This document shows, piece after piece, positions 1 to 8,292 of a stretch of DNA of 64,000 nt. Below the pieces are notes generated by a model, which saw only the letters and a list, made by a program, of their open reading frames with translations, had not been told where the DNA came from and searched no databases. Made by a program: the position numbers and the translations under genes. Origin of the DNA: VBDM01 sp963699535 (GTDB lineage Bacteria > Pseudomonadota > Gammaproteobacteria > Burkholderiales > SG8-39); NCBI GenBank assembly GCA_963699535.1, contig CAVOUJ010000023.1, positions 216,064 to 280,063 of the forward strand, in the 5' to 3' direction. Each line of letters starts with the position of its first letter. Position 1 is the first letter of the stretch.

Positions 1-368
1 GTGAGCTGCTCCACAGCGACGAGGAGCACGACCTCCCGCTGCTCGGTCGAGATCGAACGCAGCACGCGATCGACATCCTGTAGCTCGAGCTGGTCGCCCT
101 GGGTCGCCCGAACCCCTGTCGCGGGCATTTCGTCCGTCAATTCCTCGGACTCGTAACGCCTGCGCCTTGCCTGATTGACAAAAACGTTATGCATGATCGT
201 AAACAGCCACGCCCGCAGGTCGCTCCCCGGGCGCCAAAGGTAGAACTTGTTCCAGGCACGTTCCAGGGTGTCCTGGACGAGGTCGTCCGCGACGTAGCGG
301 TCGCCGACGAGCGCGCGCGCATAGCGCCGCAGCCGTGGAATGTGCTCCGTGATCGAATGGCGGTCCAT
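1..368 (-). CDS. ECF-type RNA polymerase sigma factor, 3' end cut by window edge
   Basis: Reading the minus strand from the ATG at 368 gives an open frame to base 1. It starts MDRHSITEHIPRLRRYARAL and continues with a sigma-70 region 2 core (DDLVQDTLERAW, then LRAWLFTIMHNVFVNQARRRR). The visible end (VLRSISTEQREVVLLVAVEQL) matches the start of region 4. This order is typical of small extracytoplasmic-function sigma factors, which redirect RNA polymerase to stress or envelope regulons. About 122 codons are visible of a usual 170-190. The C-terminal DNA-binding helix and any anti-sigma gene lie outside the window, so the regulon cannot be named. Confidence 0.85.
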   Translation of the reverse strand, partial: MDRHSITEHIPRLRRYARALVGDRYVADDLVQDTLERAWNKFYLWRPGSDLRAWLFTIMHNVFVNQARRRRYESEELTDEMPATGVRATQGDQLELQDVDRVLRSISTEQREVVLLVAVEQL

Positions 369-494
369 TTGTTCCGCGGCATTCTAACGTGCCGCCGAAT
401 TCGCAGGGCGCCCCCGCCGGCGGCGAGTCTGCGGACCGCACGGCACAAAGAATCTGTGCTCACGGCCTCCCTTGCCAGAAACGCGAATCCGCTC

Positions 495-522
495 AATAAA
501 CACGCGGATCGACGCGTTTATT
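495..522. terminator. AT-rich stem-loop between cytochrome c4 and the sigma factor
   Basis: Imperfect inverted repeat: AATAAAC-A-CGCG on the left and CGCGTTTATT on the right, around a short GATCGA centre. It lies 85 bp past the stop of the cytochrome c4 gene and 127 bp before the sigma-factor start, both on the minus strand. It could end the cytochrome transcript or be an operator for the sigma gene. There is no clean T-run. The remaining bases between 369 and 606 show nothing I recognise. Confidence 0.3.
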
Positions 523-606
523 CCTCGCGGGCGTGACGGATTGCTCGATGCAACCCGAGCAAGGCTGGGACCAGGGCCCTGTGCCCGGATGACGAGGAAA
601 CGGGAA

Positions 607-1245
607 TCAGCGGAGTCCGGCGATGAAATCGGCAACGGCCCGGATTTCCGGGTCGCTCATCCTTGCCGCGATACCTTGCATCATCTTGTTCATGTCGTTA
701 CCGCGATCGCCCGCGCGAAACGCTTTCAATTGCGCTTCGGTGTATCCGGCGTGTTGGCCGGCAAGGCGGGGATACTGTGCGGGGACACCCGTCCCTGCGG
801 CGCCATGGCAGCCCGCGCACGCGGGGAGCCCCTTTGCAAGATCGCCACCGCGCCAAATTTTGCGGCCGAGAGCAAGCGTGTCCTTGTTTCTTGCGGTGCC
901 GGGCTTTGCCGGCTGAGCGGCGAAGTACGCCGCGACGTTCCGCATGTCTTCGACGGAGAGGGTCGCTGCCATGCCGGCCATCACGGGATTCTCGCGCTCT
1001 ACCTTCTTTCCGGGCACGGCCTTGAAGTTGACGAGCTGTTTGTACAGGTATTCGGGTATCTGGCTGGCGAGGTTGGGATTGGCGGGGGTCGGACTGTTGC
1101 CGTCCGCGCCATGGCATGGGGCGCAAATCTTGTTGGCGATGCTCTGGCCCTTGGCGGAATCGCCTCGGGCCGGCTCGGCGGCCGCGGCAAGCTGGACTGA
1201 GCCGGCGCAAATACCGAGACTCAACAGCGCCAAGGCTCGTTTCAT
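607..1245 (-). CDS. diheme cytochrome c4
   Basis: A 212-residue periplasmic electron carrier. A signal peptide (MKRALALLSLGICAGS, cleavage near AAAEP) is followed by two class I cytochrome c domains with CAPCH at 41-45 and CAGCH at 143-147. Candidate axial methionines are the MAGMAA segment near 89-93 and the MNKMMQ segment near 185-189. Duplicated domains at this length are the cytochrome c4 pattern; c4 feeds terminal oxidases from the bc1 complex. I chose the ATG at 1245 because it begins a normal signal peptide; an upstream in-frame start would add an unrelated 26-residue tail. The gene is divergent from engB across a perfect 13-bp palindrome. Confidence 0.9.
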   Translation of the reverse strand: MKRALALLSLGICAGSVQLAAAAEPARGDSAKGQSIANKICAPCHGADGNSPTPANPNLASQIPEYLYKQLVNFKAVPGKKVERENPVMAGMAATLSVEDMRNVAAYFAAQPAKPGTARNKDTLALGRKIWRGGDLAKGLPACAGCHGAAGTGVPAQYPRLAGQHAGYTEAQLKAFRAGDRGNDMNKMMQGIAARMSDPEIRAVADFIAGLR

Positions 1246-1311
1246 CGATTTCTCTCCAGTCAGCGAGGTGCAACGCACGAGCAATCGCGCGTGTTGTCTT
1301 CCCAGTAAGCC

Positions 1312-1343
1312 GAAGGCTGTCACAAAGCCCTGTGACAGCCTTC
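1312..1343. promoter_or_regulatory. perfect 13-bp palindrome in the cytochrome c4 / engB divergent region
   Basis: GAAGGCTGTCACA at 1312-1324 and its exact reverse complement TGTGACAGCCTTC at 1331-1343 are separated by AAGCCC. The site lies between the divergent starts of cytochrome c4 (1245) and engB (1394), where an operator for either promoter would sit. As RNA it would form a strong hairpin, but no T-run follows on either strand. The half-site GGCTGTCA recurs in the palindrome at 10587-10607. Confidence 0.5.
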
Positions 1344-1393
1344 AATCGTCGCTCAAAAGGCTGATATTCTAGCAAATTTGCACGCTTCTCCGC

Positions 1394-2158
1394 ATGTCGC
1401 TGTTTCACAAAGCGGCGTTCCTCAAGAGCGCTGCGGCCTCTCAGGATGTTCCTGCGAGCTCGGCCGAAATCGCGTTTGCCGGCCGGTCGAACGCCGGAAA
1501 GTCGAGCGCCATCAATGCGCTCGTTGGCGGCCGCATCGCTTTCGTGAGCAAGACTCCGGGGCGCACGCGGCTCGTCAATTTCTACGCACTGGGAGCGGAC
1601 CGCTTCCTCGTGGACCTTCCCGGCTACGGCTACGCCAAGGCTGCCGGTGCGACGCTGGCTTCGTGGGAGGATTTCCTCGGTGACTATCTCCGCGGGCGCG
1701 CTCCGCTGCGTGGTTTGGTCCTGGTCATGGACGTGCGCCACCCGCTTACCCGGCTTGATCAGATGCTGCTAGATTGGTTCTCTCCCACCGGAAAGCCCGT
1801 ACACGTGCTGCTCACCAAGGCGGACAAGCTGTCGCGGGCAGCCGCGCAGAAGATCCTGCACCGGGTCGAAGGGGAAATCGCGGCGTTTGCGCCGAATTTC
1901 TCCGTCCAGCTCTTTTCGAGCCTGAAGAAATCCGGACTGGAAGAAGCCGAGAAAGTCTTCGGACGATGGCTGGGCTTCGCTCAGGCCCCGGCCACCAGGC
2001 AGGGACCTGCAACGAGCCCCCCCGGCCGCGACCAGGGGTCTAGGAATAAAAATCCCCGGGCTATAAGGGGAAATCAGCCCGGGGCAAATGCCTTAAGGTT
2101 TAAGGCACCCCGCTCAGGGAGGAGAAGCGGGAGACGACCGAAGTCGCCTATAGCCTAA
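1394..2158 (+). CDS. engB: ribosome-biogenesis GTP-binding protein YihA/YsxC (EngB)
   Basis: An essential small GTPase for large ribosomal subunit assembly. G-protein motifs are clear: P-loop GRSNAGKSS near 30-38, G2 region TPGRTR near 54-59, G3 DLPGYG at 74-79, and G4 TKAD at 141-144. The frame runs 254 codons, but the family is normally about 200-215. The last 45 or so residues, after RWLGFAQ, look like translated spacer. A run of seven C at about 2018-2025 precedes them. A one-base change there would bring in the TAG at about 2041 and give a normal-length protein. The true end is therefore probably near 2043. The next gene is hemB, after a structured spacer. Confidence 0.9.
   Translation: MSLFHKAAFLKSAAASQDVPASSAEIAFAGRSNAGKSSAINALVGGRIAFVSKTPGRTRLVNFYALGADRFLVDLPGYGYAKAAGATLASWEDFLGDYLRGRAPLRGLVLVMDVRHPLTRLDQMLLDWFSPTGKPVHVLLTKADKLSRAAAQKILHRVEGEIAAFAPNFSVQLFSSLKKSGLEEAEKVFGRWLGFAQAPATRQGPATSPPGRDQGSRNKNPRAIRGNQPGANALRFKAPRSGRRSGRRPKSPIA
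2054..2146 (+). ncRNA. candidate structured RNA or leader between engB and hemB
   Basis: Four consecutive hairpins fit within 93 bases. They pair CCCCGGGCT (2054-2062) with AGCCCGGGG (2076-2084), GCCTTA (2090-2095) with TAAGGC (2101-2106), CCCGCT (2109-2114) with AGCGGG (2126-2131), and CGAC (2135-2138) with GTCG (2143-2146). The last two are separated by a purine-rich linker. No T-run follows, so this is not just a terminator. It could be a hemB leader or an independent small RNA. I have an unverified recollection that betaproteobacteria carry a conserved small RNA in this spacer. The pairings are read from sequence; function is inference. Confidence 0.45.
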
Positions 2159-2249
2159 GAGTGGCCGTGTACAGAAAGGTTCCCTCCTCTTGGGCAAGAC
2201 GCTGAAGGAATTTCCAGGTCACTGATCCGCCTAATAAAAGGAGCAACTA

Positions 2250-3257
2250 ATGCAGGTCTATGGCAGCTTTCCCGCGGTCCGCATGCGCCGCATGCGGCAC
2301 GACGAGTTCTCGCGCCGGCTGATGCGTGAGAACGTGCTTACACCCGATGACCTCATCTATCCGGTCTTCGTGGTGGAGGGCAAGGGCCGGACGCAAGCCG
2401 TAGCGTCCATGCCCGGGGTATCACGCTACACCCCCGACAAGCTTCTGCCGGTCGCCGAGCGCTGCCTGAAACTCGGCATCCCGGTAATGGCGCTCTTCCC
2501 GGCGATCGAGGCTTCTCTGAAGAATCCCGAGGGTGGCGAAGCCACCAATCCCGATGGCCTCATACCTCGCACTGTGAGCGCGCTGAAGAAGCGCTTTCCG
2601 GGCCTCGGGATCATGACCGACGTGGCTCTCGATCCCTATACGAGCCACGGGCAGGACGGACTGGTCGACTCGGAGGGCTACATCCTCAACGACGAAACGC
2701 TGGCCGTCCTGGAGAAGCAGGCGCTCGTTCAGGCAGCCGCAGGCGTGGACATCGTCGCTCCTTCGGACATGATGGATGGCCGAATCGGGCGCATCCGCAC
2801 GGCACTCGAAGCTGAAAACTTCATCCACACCCGCATCATGGCCTACTCGGCGAAGTACGCCTCGGGATATTACGGTCCGTTCCGCGATGCCGTCGGTTCA
2901 GCGGCGAACCTGGGGAAGGGAAACAAGTTCACTTATCAGATGGACCCCGCCAACAGCGACGAAGCGCTTTGGGAGGTGGGGCTCGACCTGCAGGAAGGCG
3001 CGGACATGGTGATGGTGAAGCCCGGCATGCCTTACCTCGACATCGTCAGGCGGGTGAAGGACACGTTCAAGGCGCCCACCTACGTCTATCAGGTGAGCGG
3101 CGAGTATTCGATGCTGAAGGCCGCATTCAAGAACGGCTGGTTGAGCGAAAAGCAGTGCGTTATGGAGACGCTCACCTGCTTCAAGCGCGCCGGCGCAGAC
3201 GGCATCCTCACCTACTTCGCTCTCGACGCAGCGGCTTGGCTCGCGGGAAGACGCTGA
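2250..3257 (+). CDS. hemB: delta-aminolevulinic acid dehydratase (porphobilinogen synthase)
   Basis: Condenses two 5-aminolevulinate molecules to porphobilinogen in cytosolic haem synthesis. It has 335 residues, normal for the family. Both Schiff-base lysines are visible: K202 in MAYSAKYASGYYGPFR and K257 in VMVKPGMPYLDIV. The metal-site segment DVALDPYTSHGQDG (124-137) lacks the three cysteines of zinc enzymes, so this is the magnesium type. The ATG follows a strong AAGGAG site by six bases. Several cytochromes in the window need haem, but hemB here looks like a housekeeping gene. Confidence 0.96.
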   Translation: MQVYGSFPAVRMRRMRHDEFSRRLMRENVLTPDDLIYPVFVVEGKGRTQAVASMPGVSRYTPDKLLPVAERCLKLGIPVMALFPAIEASLKNPEGGEATNPDGLIPRTVSALKKRFPGLGIMTDVALDPYTSHGQDGLVDSEGYILNDETLAVLEKQALVQAAAGVDIVAPSDMMDGRIGRIRTALEAENFIHTRIMAYSAKYASGYYGPFRDAVGSAANLGKGNKFTYQMDPANSDEALWEVGLDLQEGADMVMVKPGMPYLDIVRRVKDTFKAPTYVYQVSGEYSMLKAAFKNGWLSEKQCVMETLTCFKRAGADGILTYFALDAAAWLAGRR

Positions 3258-3296
3258 TTGTCTCGTCCGCGATCCGCGGGCGCCTGTCTGCGGAGT

Positions 3297-3623
3297 CTAG
3301 GGGCGGCGGGTCTCCGACTCGACCCACTCGAGGTACTTGGACAGTCCTCCCGCGAGAGGCATCGCGATGATTTCGGGAAGGCTATACGGGTGGCCTGCGC
3401 GGATTGCCGCTTCCAGATCCTCATAGCGGTCCTTCGTGGTCTTGATCAGCATCGGGAACTCCTCGGCGTCCTCGATCTTGTCCTGCCAACGGTACACCGA
3501 GCGGCATGGCGAAAGAATGTTGACGCACGCCGCCAGCCGCCGTTCCACGAGGACATGCGCGAGCTTCGTCGCGCTGTCTCGGTCCGGGAGATTGGTGATG
3601 ACGAGGTAGACATCCATGATCAT
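3297..3623 (-). CDS. cutA: divalent-cation tolerance protein CutA
   Basis: A 108-residue protein of the CutA1 trimer family. It has the start VYLVITNLPDRDSATKLAHVLVERRLAACVNIL, the central YRWQDKIEDAEEFPMLIKTT, and the ending HPYSLPEIIAMPL. The family is linked to copper tolerance and to anchoring of periplasmic redox proteins, though its molecular role is unsettled. It overlaps the upstream oxidoreductase gene by 4 bp (stop and start share ATGA), which indicates co-translation. Confidence 0.93.
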   Translation of the reverse strand: MIMDVYLVITNLPDRDSATKLAHVLVERRLAACVNILSPCRSVYRWQDKIEDAEEFPMLIKTTKDRYEDLEAAIRAGHPYSLPEIIAMPLAGGLSKYLEWVESETRRP

Positions 3624-4492
3624 GCCGCCTGTGCTGCCGTCGGGACGCCTTCGGCAACGGTCGGGTAGCGCAGCCGTACTCCGAGTTCCTCCTTCATTCT
3701 CTTGTTCACCAGCCGCCGCGACTCGCTCATGAAGGAGAAGAGTTCCTTGGGAACCCGGCGCTCGGCTTCGTCACGCGAAACCCGCGGCGGCCGTGAAAGG
3801 CCCGCGCGATCGGCAACGAGGTCGAAGAAATCCCCCATTTTCATGGGGCCGTCGTCGCTCGCGTTGTAGACGCCGCGCCCCGCTCGCAGCGCGGCAACGA
3901 CAATCGCGGCGAGGTCGTCAGCGTGAACGTGATTGGTGTAGACGTCCTGCTCGGCGGCGAGCGCCGGCGTCCCGCGAGTCAGGCGATCAAGCGGCAGACG
4001 ATCGGACGCGTAGATACCCGGCACGCGCAGGATCACGATCTCGACTTTATTGCGGTCGCCCCAGTCGCCGATCGCGCGCTCCGCATCGAGGCGCCGCCGG
4101 GCGCGGTCGGTCATGGGCCTGGGCGGGTGCTCCTCGTCCACCCATTCGCCCCCGCAATCCCCGTAGACGCCGCTCGTGGAGAGGTACAGAAATCGCTGTG
4201 GTAACATGGCGCCGCGTCCGCGGGGACCCAGAGCCGCAATCAGATTACGCGTACGGACATCGACGGAACCGTTCCCGGCCGGCGGAGCAAAGTGTGCGAT
4301 GCACTCGGTGCGGCCCGCAAGGGGCGCGAGTGATTCGGCTCTGTCGAGATCGGCTTCGATGAGCTCGATACCGGAAGCCTCGAGTGCCGGTTCGCGCGAG
4401 CGCACCAGGGCCATGACCCGATAGCGCTTGCACAGCTCCGGCAAGGCTCGGCGCGCGATATCGCCGCAACCGACGATCAATAACCGTTCCAC
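3620..4492 (-). CDS. NAD-dependent epimerase/dehydratase-like SDR protein
   Basis: A 290-residue extended short-chain dehydrogenase of the YeeZ-like atypical group. The N-terminal glycine motif (LLIVGCGDIARRALP) binds the dinucleotide. A YLSTSGVYGD segment in the middle takes the place of the Ser/Tyr active-site region, and DVYTNHVHADDLAAIVVAAL follows. It partly overlaps cutA and is divergent from the flavodoxin-reductase-like gene at 4517. The substrate is unknown; relatives are annotated as sugar-nucleotide epimerases without proof. Confidence 0.8.
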   Translation of the reverse strand: MERLLIVGCGDIARRALPELCKRYRVMALVRSREPALEASGIELIEADLDRAESLAPLAGRTECIAHFAPPAGNGSVDVRTRNLIAALGPRGRGAMLPQRFLYLSTSGVYGDCGGEWVDEEHPPRPMTDRARRRLDAERAIGDWGDRNKVEIVILRVPGIYASDRLPLDRLTRGTPALAAEQDVYTNHVHADDLAAIVVAALRAGRGVYNASDDGPMKMGDFFDLVADRAGLSRPPRVSRDEAERRVPKELFSFMSESRRLVNKRMKEELGVRLRYPTVAEGVPTAAQAA

Positions 4493-4516
4493 GGACCAAT
4501 CTTACCCCGCACCTCG

Positions 4517-5542
4517 ATGACACATCAGGTCACCATCCGCAATACGGGCCACCAATTCGTTGCGCAAGACGCCGAGAGCATCCTCCAGGCAGCCCTCAAC
4601 GCGGGTCTCGTTCTCCCCTATGGTTGCCGCGACGGTGCGTGCGGCAGCTGCAAGGGCAAGCTGATCGAAGGCCGCATCGACTACGGCCACTATTCGGAAA
4701 AGGCTCTTCCCGGCGCGGAGCGCGAACAGGGGTTCGCGCTCTTCTGCCAGGCGAAGCCGCTTACCGACGTCGTGATCGAGGCGCGCGAAGTCAGGAAGGC
4801 CGGCGACATCCAGGTGAGGAAGTTGCCCGCGCGGGTGCAAAAGCTCGAGCGCGCGGCCGACGACGCCATGATCCTCTGCCTCACGCTGCCGGCGAACGAG
4901 CGCCTGATGTTTCTCCCGGGCCAGTACATCGATATTCTTCTCAAAGACGGCACGCGGCGCAGCTTCTCGATGGCGAATGCGCCGCACGACGACCAGTTCG
5001 TGCAGCTGCACATCCGCCATGTCCCCGGCGGGTCCTTCACCGACCACGTCTTCAAGACCATGAAGGAGCGCGAGATCCTGCGCTTCGAGGGACCCTTCGG
5101 CACGTTTTTCCTGCGCGAGGAGTCCGACAAGCCCGTCGTATTCGTCGCCTCCGGAACGGGCTTCGCGCCGATCAAGTCGGTCATCGAGGCCGCGTTCAAG
5201 AAGGGCATCGCCCGGCCGATGACGCTCTACTGGGGCGCGCGGCGCCCGAAAGACCTCTATCTCAACGATCTGCCCCTGCGCTGGACGGCCGAGCATCCCG
5301 GCTTCAAGTACGTGCCGGTGATTTCAGACGCGCTTCCGGAGGACAGCTGGACAGGGCGAACCGGCTTCGTGCATCGGGCCGTGATGGAGGACTTCCCGGA
5401 TCTTTCCGGCTACCAGGTGTACGCCTGCGGCGTGCCTATCATGGTGGATTCGGCGCGGCGCGACTTCACCCAGAAGTGCAGGCTTCCCGAAAACGAGTTC
5501 TTCGCCGATTCCTTCACAACCGCTGCCGACAAGGCCCCGTGA
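4517..5542 (+). CDS. 2Fe-2S ferredoxin / flavin oxidoreductase (CDP-6-deoxy-delta-3,4-glucoseen reductase-like)
   Basis: A 341-residue electron-transfer protein. An N-terminal plant-type ferredoxin domain has cluster cysteines C37, C42, C45 and C77 (YGCRDGACGSCKG and LFCQAK). An FNR-like module follows, with RRSFS at about 148-151 for FAD and GTGFAPIKS for NAD(P)H. A C-terminal YACGVPIMVD completes it. The annotation name comes from a dideoxysugar enzyme, but in betaproteobacteria this architecture usually serves as a generic NAD(P)H-to-acceptor reductase. No sugar genes are nearby, so the partner is unknown. Confidence 0.88.
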   Translation: MTHQVTIRNTGHQFVAQDAESILQAALNAGLVLPYGCRDGACGSCKGKLIEGRIDYGHYSEKALPGAEREQGFALFCQAKPLTDVVIEAREVRKAGDIQVRKLPARVQKLERAADDAMILCLTLPANERLMFLPGQYIDILLKDGTRRSFSMANAPHDDQFVQLHIRHVPGGSFTDHVFKTMKEREILRFEGPFGTFFLREESDKPVVFVASGTGFAPIKSVIEAAFKKGIARPMTLYWGARRPKDLYLNDLPLRWTAEHPGFKYVPVISDALPEDSWTGRTGFVHRAVMEDFPDLSGYQVYACGVPIMVDSARRDFTQKCRLPENEFFADSFTTAADKAP

Positions 5543-5556
5543 TATGCAACGTTTGG

Positions 5557-5714
5557 GAGTGGGCTACCTTGCAGGAGCGACTTGCGCGGCGACACGCTTC
5601 GATATCTAAACTGCGGGGCGGCCGCGCGACTACCGCTTCAATGGGGGCGCAAGCGGCCGGGTACCCGTAGCGTGTCGTTGGCCGCGCCAGGAGCGAAGGC
5701 AAGGTAGCCCACTC
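5557..5714. repeat. cruciform repeat, family 2, copy A
   Basis: A 158-bp intergenic element with exact terminal inverted repeats: GAGTGGGCTACCTTGC at the left end and GCAAGGTAGCCCACTC at the right. The core matches copy B at 30762-30910 in inverse orientation, including CCTGGCGCGGC, CTACGGGTACCCGGCCGC and CGCCGCGCAAGTCGCT. The terminal arms differ completely between copies but stay complementary within each. The element lies between the convergent ends of the reductase gene and livF. Confidence 0.8.
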
Positions 5715-5723
5715 CCTCGCGAC

Positions 5724-6446
5724 CTAGTTCCCGGAGATTGTTTCGCCGAGATAGGCCTCGCGCACCCTGGGGTCGGCCAGCAGCGCGCGAGCGTCACCCG
5801 ACAGCGTGATCGTCCCGCTTTCCATGACATAGGCACGACCAGCGAGCGCTAGCGCCGCGCGCGCGTTCTGCTCGACGAGGAGCACCGAAACGCCTCCACG
5901 GTTGATGTCGCTGATCACCTCGAAGATCTTCGCCGCAACGATAGGCGCGAGCCCCATGCTCGGCTCATCGAGGGCAAGCAGCGTCGGGCGGCTCATCAGC
6001 GCCCGGCCAATCGCAAGCATCTGCTGCTCACCTCCAGAAAGCGTCCCCGCGCTCTGCCTGCGGCGCTCCGCCAGATGCGGGAAGAGCTTGAGCACGCGGA
6101 CGCGGTCCGATTCGACTTCGCCGTCCGTGCGGGGATAAGCGCCCATCGACAGGTTCTCCTCGACGGTGAGCTGCGCGAAAACACCGCGTCCTTCCGGCAC
6201 CATGATCAGTCCGGCGCGCGCGCGCTTAAACGCAGGCACGCCGGCGAGGTCGCGCCCGCGAAACCGGACCACCCCGGACTTGGGCGGAAAAACGCCCGCT
6301 ACAGCACGCAAGGTGGAGGACTTCCCGGCGCCGTTGGCGCCGATCAGGCAGACCATCTCGCCTTCCCCGACTTCGAGATCGATGCCCTTCACCGCGGCGA
6401 TCCCACCGTAGCGGACTTCGAGGGCTCGGACTTCGAGGAGGTTCAT
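5724..6446 (-). CDS. livF: branched-chain amino-acid/amide ABC transporter ATPase
   Basis: A 240-residue ABC ATPase. It has Walker A GANGAGKSS near 37-45, the Q-loop, the LSGGEQQM signature, and Walker B LLALDEPSMGLAP. The family-typical C-terminal EAYLGETISGN follows. Its start overlaps the livG stop by 4 bp, so the two ATPase subunits are translationally coupled. Last gene of the livKHMGF operon; it pairs with LivG to energise import through LivH/LivM. Confidence 0.95.
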   Translation of the reverse strand: MNLLEVRALEVRYGGIAAVKGIDLEVGEGEMVCLIGANGAGKSSTLRAVAGVFPPKSGVVRFRGRDLAGVPAFKRARAGLIMVPEGRGVFAQLTVEENLSMGAYPRTDGEVESDRVRVLKLFPHLAERRRQSAGTLSGGEQQMLAIGRALMSRPTLLALDEPSMGLAPIVAAKIFEVISDINRGGVSVLLVEQNARAALALAGRAYVMESGTITLSGDARALLADPRVREAYLGETISGN

Positions 6447-7213
6447 GCGGCGTGCGGCGCACCGAGGTAGGCTTCGATGACCTTCGGGTCGCGCTGCACG
6501 TTCCGCGGGGCGCCTTCGGCGATGCGCTCGCCGTGATCGAGCACGAGCACGCGATCGCAGACGTTCATGACCAGCCGCATGTCATGCTCGATCAAGAGGA
6601 GCGTTGTTCCATCCTTGCGAGCGCGCTCCAGCAAGCCCTGAAGCGAGCGCGTTTCCGAAGGGTTCATCCCCGCAGCAGGCTCATCCAGCGCAAGCAGCCG
6701 CGGATCGGTGGCGAGCGCCCGGGCGATCTCGAGACGGCGCTGATCGCCGTAGGGCAGGCTCCCCGCCGCGTCGTTCGCGCGGTCGCGTATGCCGACGTAG
6801 TCGAGCAGCTCCGCCGCGCGCCGCTCGATTCCCGCCTCCTCGGCGCGGGTCGCCGAGTCTTGCAGGATCGCGCCGATCACGCCGGCGCGCGTGCGCACGT
6901 GGCGACCGATCATCACGTTCTCGAGTGCGGAGAGGTTGGCAAACAGGCGGATATTCTGAAACGTGCGGGCGATGCCGCGTTCGGCGACCTCGTCCGGTTT
7001 CAGGCCGGAGAGGTTTCGGCCTTCGAAGACGAAGCGCCCCCGGTCGGGGGGATAGATTCCCGTGAGCAGGTTGAAGAGCGTGGTCTTTCCGGCGCCGTTG
7101 GGACCGATCAGCCCGTAGATTTCGCCCTGCTCTATGGAAAAGCTCGCGTCGATCAAGGCTTCGACGCCGCCGAAGCGTTTGCTGAGACTTCGCGCTTCGA
7201 GCAGAGCGCTCAC
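6443..7213 (-). CDS. livG: branched-chain amino-acid/amide ABC transporter ATPase
   Basis: A 256-residue ABC ATPase of the LivG group. It has Walker A GPNGAGKTT, the long LivG-type insertion (GIARTFQNIRLFANLSALENVMIGRH), SLPYGDQRRLEIARAL as the signature, and Walker B LLALDEPAAGMNP. It ends in VIEAYLG. I chose the GTG at 7213, which overlaps the livM stop as GTGA, rather than an upstream in-frame codon that lies inside livM. Acts with LivF in the cytoplasm. Confidence 0.94.
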   Translation of the reverse strand: MSALLEARSLSKRFGGVEALIDASFSIEQGEIYGLIGPNGAGKTTLFNLLTGIYPPDRGRFVFEGRNLSGLKPDEVAERGIARTFQNIRLFANLSALENVMIGRHVRTRAGVIGAILQDSATRAEEAGIERRAAELLDYVGIRDRANDAAGSLPYGDQRRLEIARALATDPRLLALDEPAAGMNPSETRSLQGLLERARKDGTTLLLIEHDMRLVMNVCDRVLVLDHGERIAEGAPRNVQRDPKVIEAYLGAPHAA

Positions 7214-8292
7214 TGTCTGCGCTCGGCGAGCTCGCGTTTGCGCACGGCGGAAGGCCACAAGCCCCCCGGTCGCAACGCCATGACGAGAACCAGCGCGAAG
7301 CCGAAGATCAGCATACGGATGACTTCCGGCTCGACGAGCATCCGGCCGAAGAGCCGCATCTGCACGGGCTCGACGGTGAAGCGCAGGATTTCCGGCACGA
7401 AGGACAGGAGCACCGCGCCGAGGATCACGCCCCAGATATTGCCCATGCCGCCCAGCACGACCATAGATAGCACCATGATGGACTCAACGAGGACAAAGCT
7501 TTCCGGCGAGATGAAGCCCTGGATCGCCGAAAACATGCCGCCCGCAACCCCGCCGAACGAGGCACCCATAGCGAAAGCGAGCAGCTTGATGTTCCTCGTG
7601 TCGATGCCCATCGCGCGGGCTGCGACCTCGTCCTCGCGCACCGCCTCCCACGCGCGGCCTATGCGCGAATTCTGGAGCCTCACGTTGACGAAGATCACCG
7701 CGAGCAGCACGAGAAGCAGCAGGTAGTAGTACTTGATCGGGCCGCTGAACGCGAGCCCGAGATAGGTCTCGGTCCTCGAAAAATCCAACTCGCCGAGGGT
7801 AAACGGGTCGATTCGCGCTATGCCCTGCGGGCCGTTGGTGATGTTGATTGGCCGCGAAAGATTGTTGAGAAAGATCCGCACGATCTCGCCGAAGCCCAAA
7901 GTCACGATCGCAAGGTAGTCGCCGCGCAGCTTGAGCGTCGGCACTCCAAGCAGGACCCCGAACAGCGCCGCGACCGCCGCACCGATCGGCAGGACCACCC
8001 AGAACGGCCAGTGGATATCGAAGTGTGGCGAAGCGAGCAGCGCATAAACATAGGCGCCGACCGCATAGAAGGCGACATATCCGAGGTCGAGCAGTCCTGC
8101 GAATCCGACCACGATGTTGAGACCGAGCGCGAGAAGCACGAACAGGATCGCGAGATTGGTGATCCGCACCCACGTGGTCCCTACGGACGCGAGCGCAAAC
8201 GGCAATGCGAGCAGCGCGAGCGCGACGAGCGCGATGCCGCCCCAAAGCAGCGCCCGCTCGTTCTTCAGCGGACCGATCGCGTTAGCATTCAC
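7210..8292 (-). CDS. livM: branched-chain amino-acid/amide ABC transporter permease
   Basis: A 360-residue inner-membrane permease. It has multiple hydrophobic helices and the hallmark segments LGLNIVVGFAGLLDLGYVAFYAVGAY and LRGDYLAIVTLGFGEIVRI. The C-terminal GGMGNIWGVILGAVLLSFVPEILR also fits LivM. Forms the channel with LivH. The start overlaps the livH stop by 4 bp. Substrate specificity cannot be told from the permease; relatives take branched-chain amino acids, short amides or urea. Confidence 0.94.
   Translation of the reverse strand: MNANAIGPLKNERALLWGGIALVALALLALPFALASVGTTWVRITNLAILFVLLALGLNIVVGFAGLLDLGYVAFYAVGAYVYALLASPHFDIHWPFWVVLPIGAAVAALFGVLLGVPTLKLRGDYLAIVTLGFGEIVRIFLNNLSRPINITNGPQGIARIDPFTLGELDFSRTETYLGLAFSGPIKYYYLLLLVLLAVIFVNVRLQNSRIGRAWEAVREDEVAARAMGIDTRNIKLLAFAMGASFGGVAGGMFSAIQGFISPESFVLVESIMVLSMVVLGGMGNIWGVILGAVLLSFVPEILRFTVEPVQMRLFGRMLVEPEVIRMLIFGFALVLVMALRPGGLWPSAVRKRELAERRQ

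Noticed and set aside
2044..2158. Arginine-rich C-terminal extension of EngB
   Set aside because: It translates the hairpin spacer and follows a C7 run; family members stop about 40-45 residues earlier.
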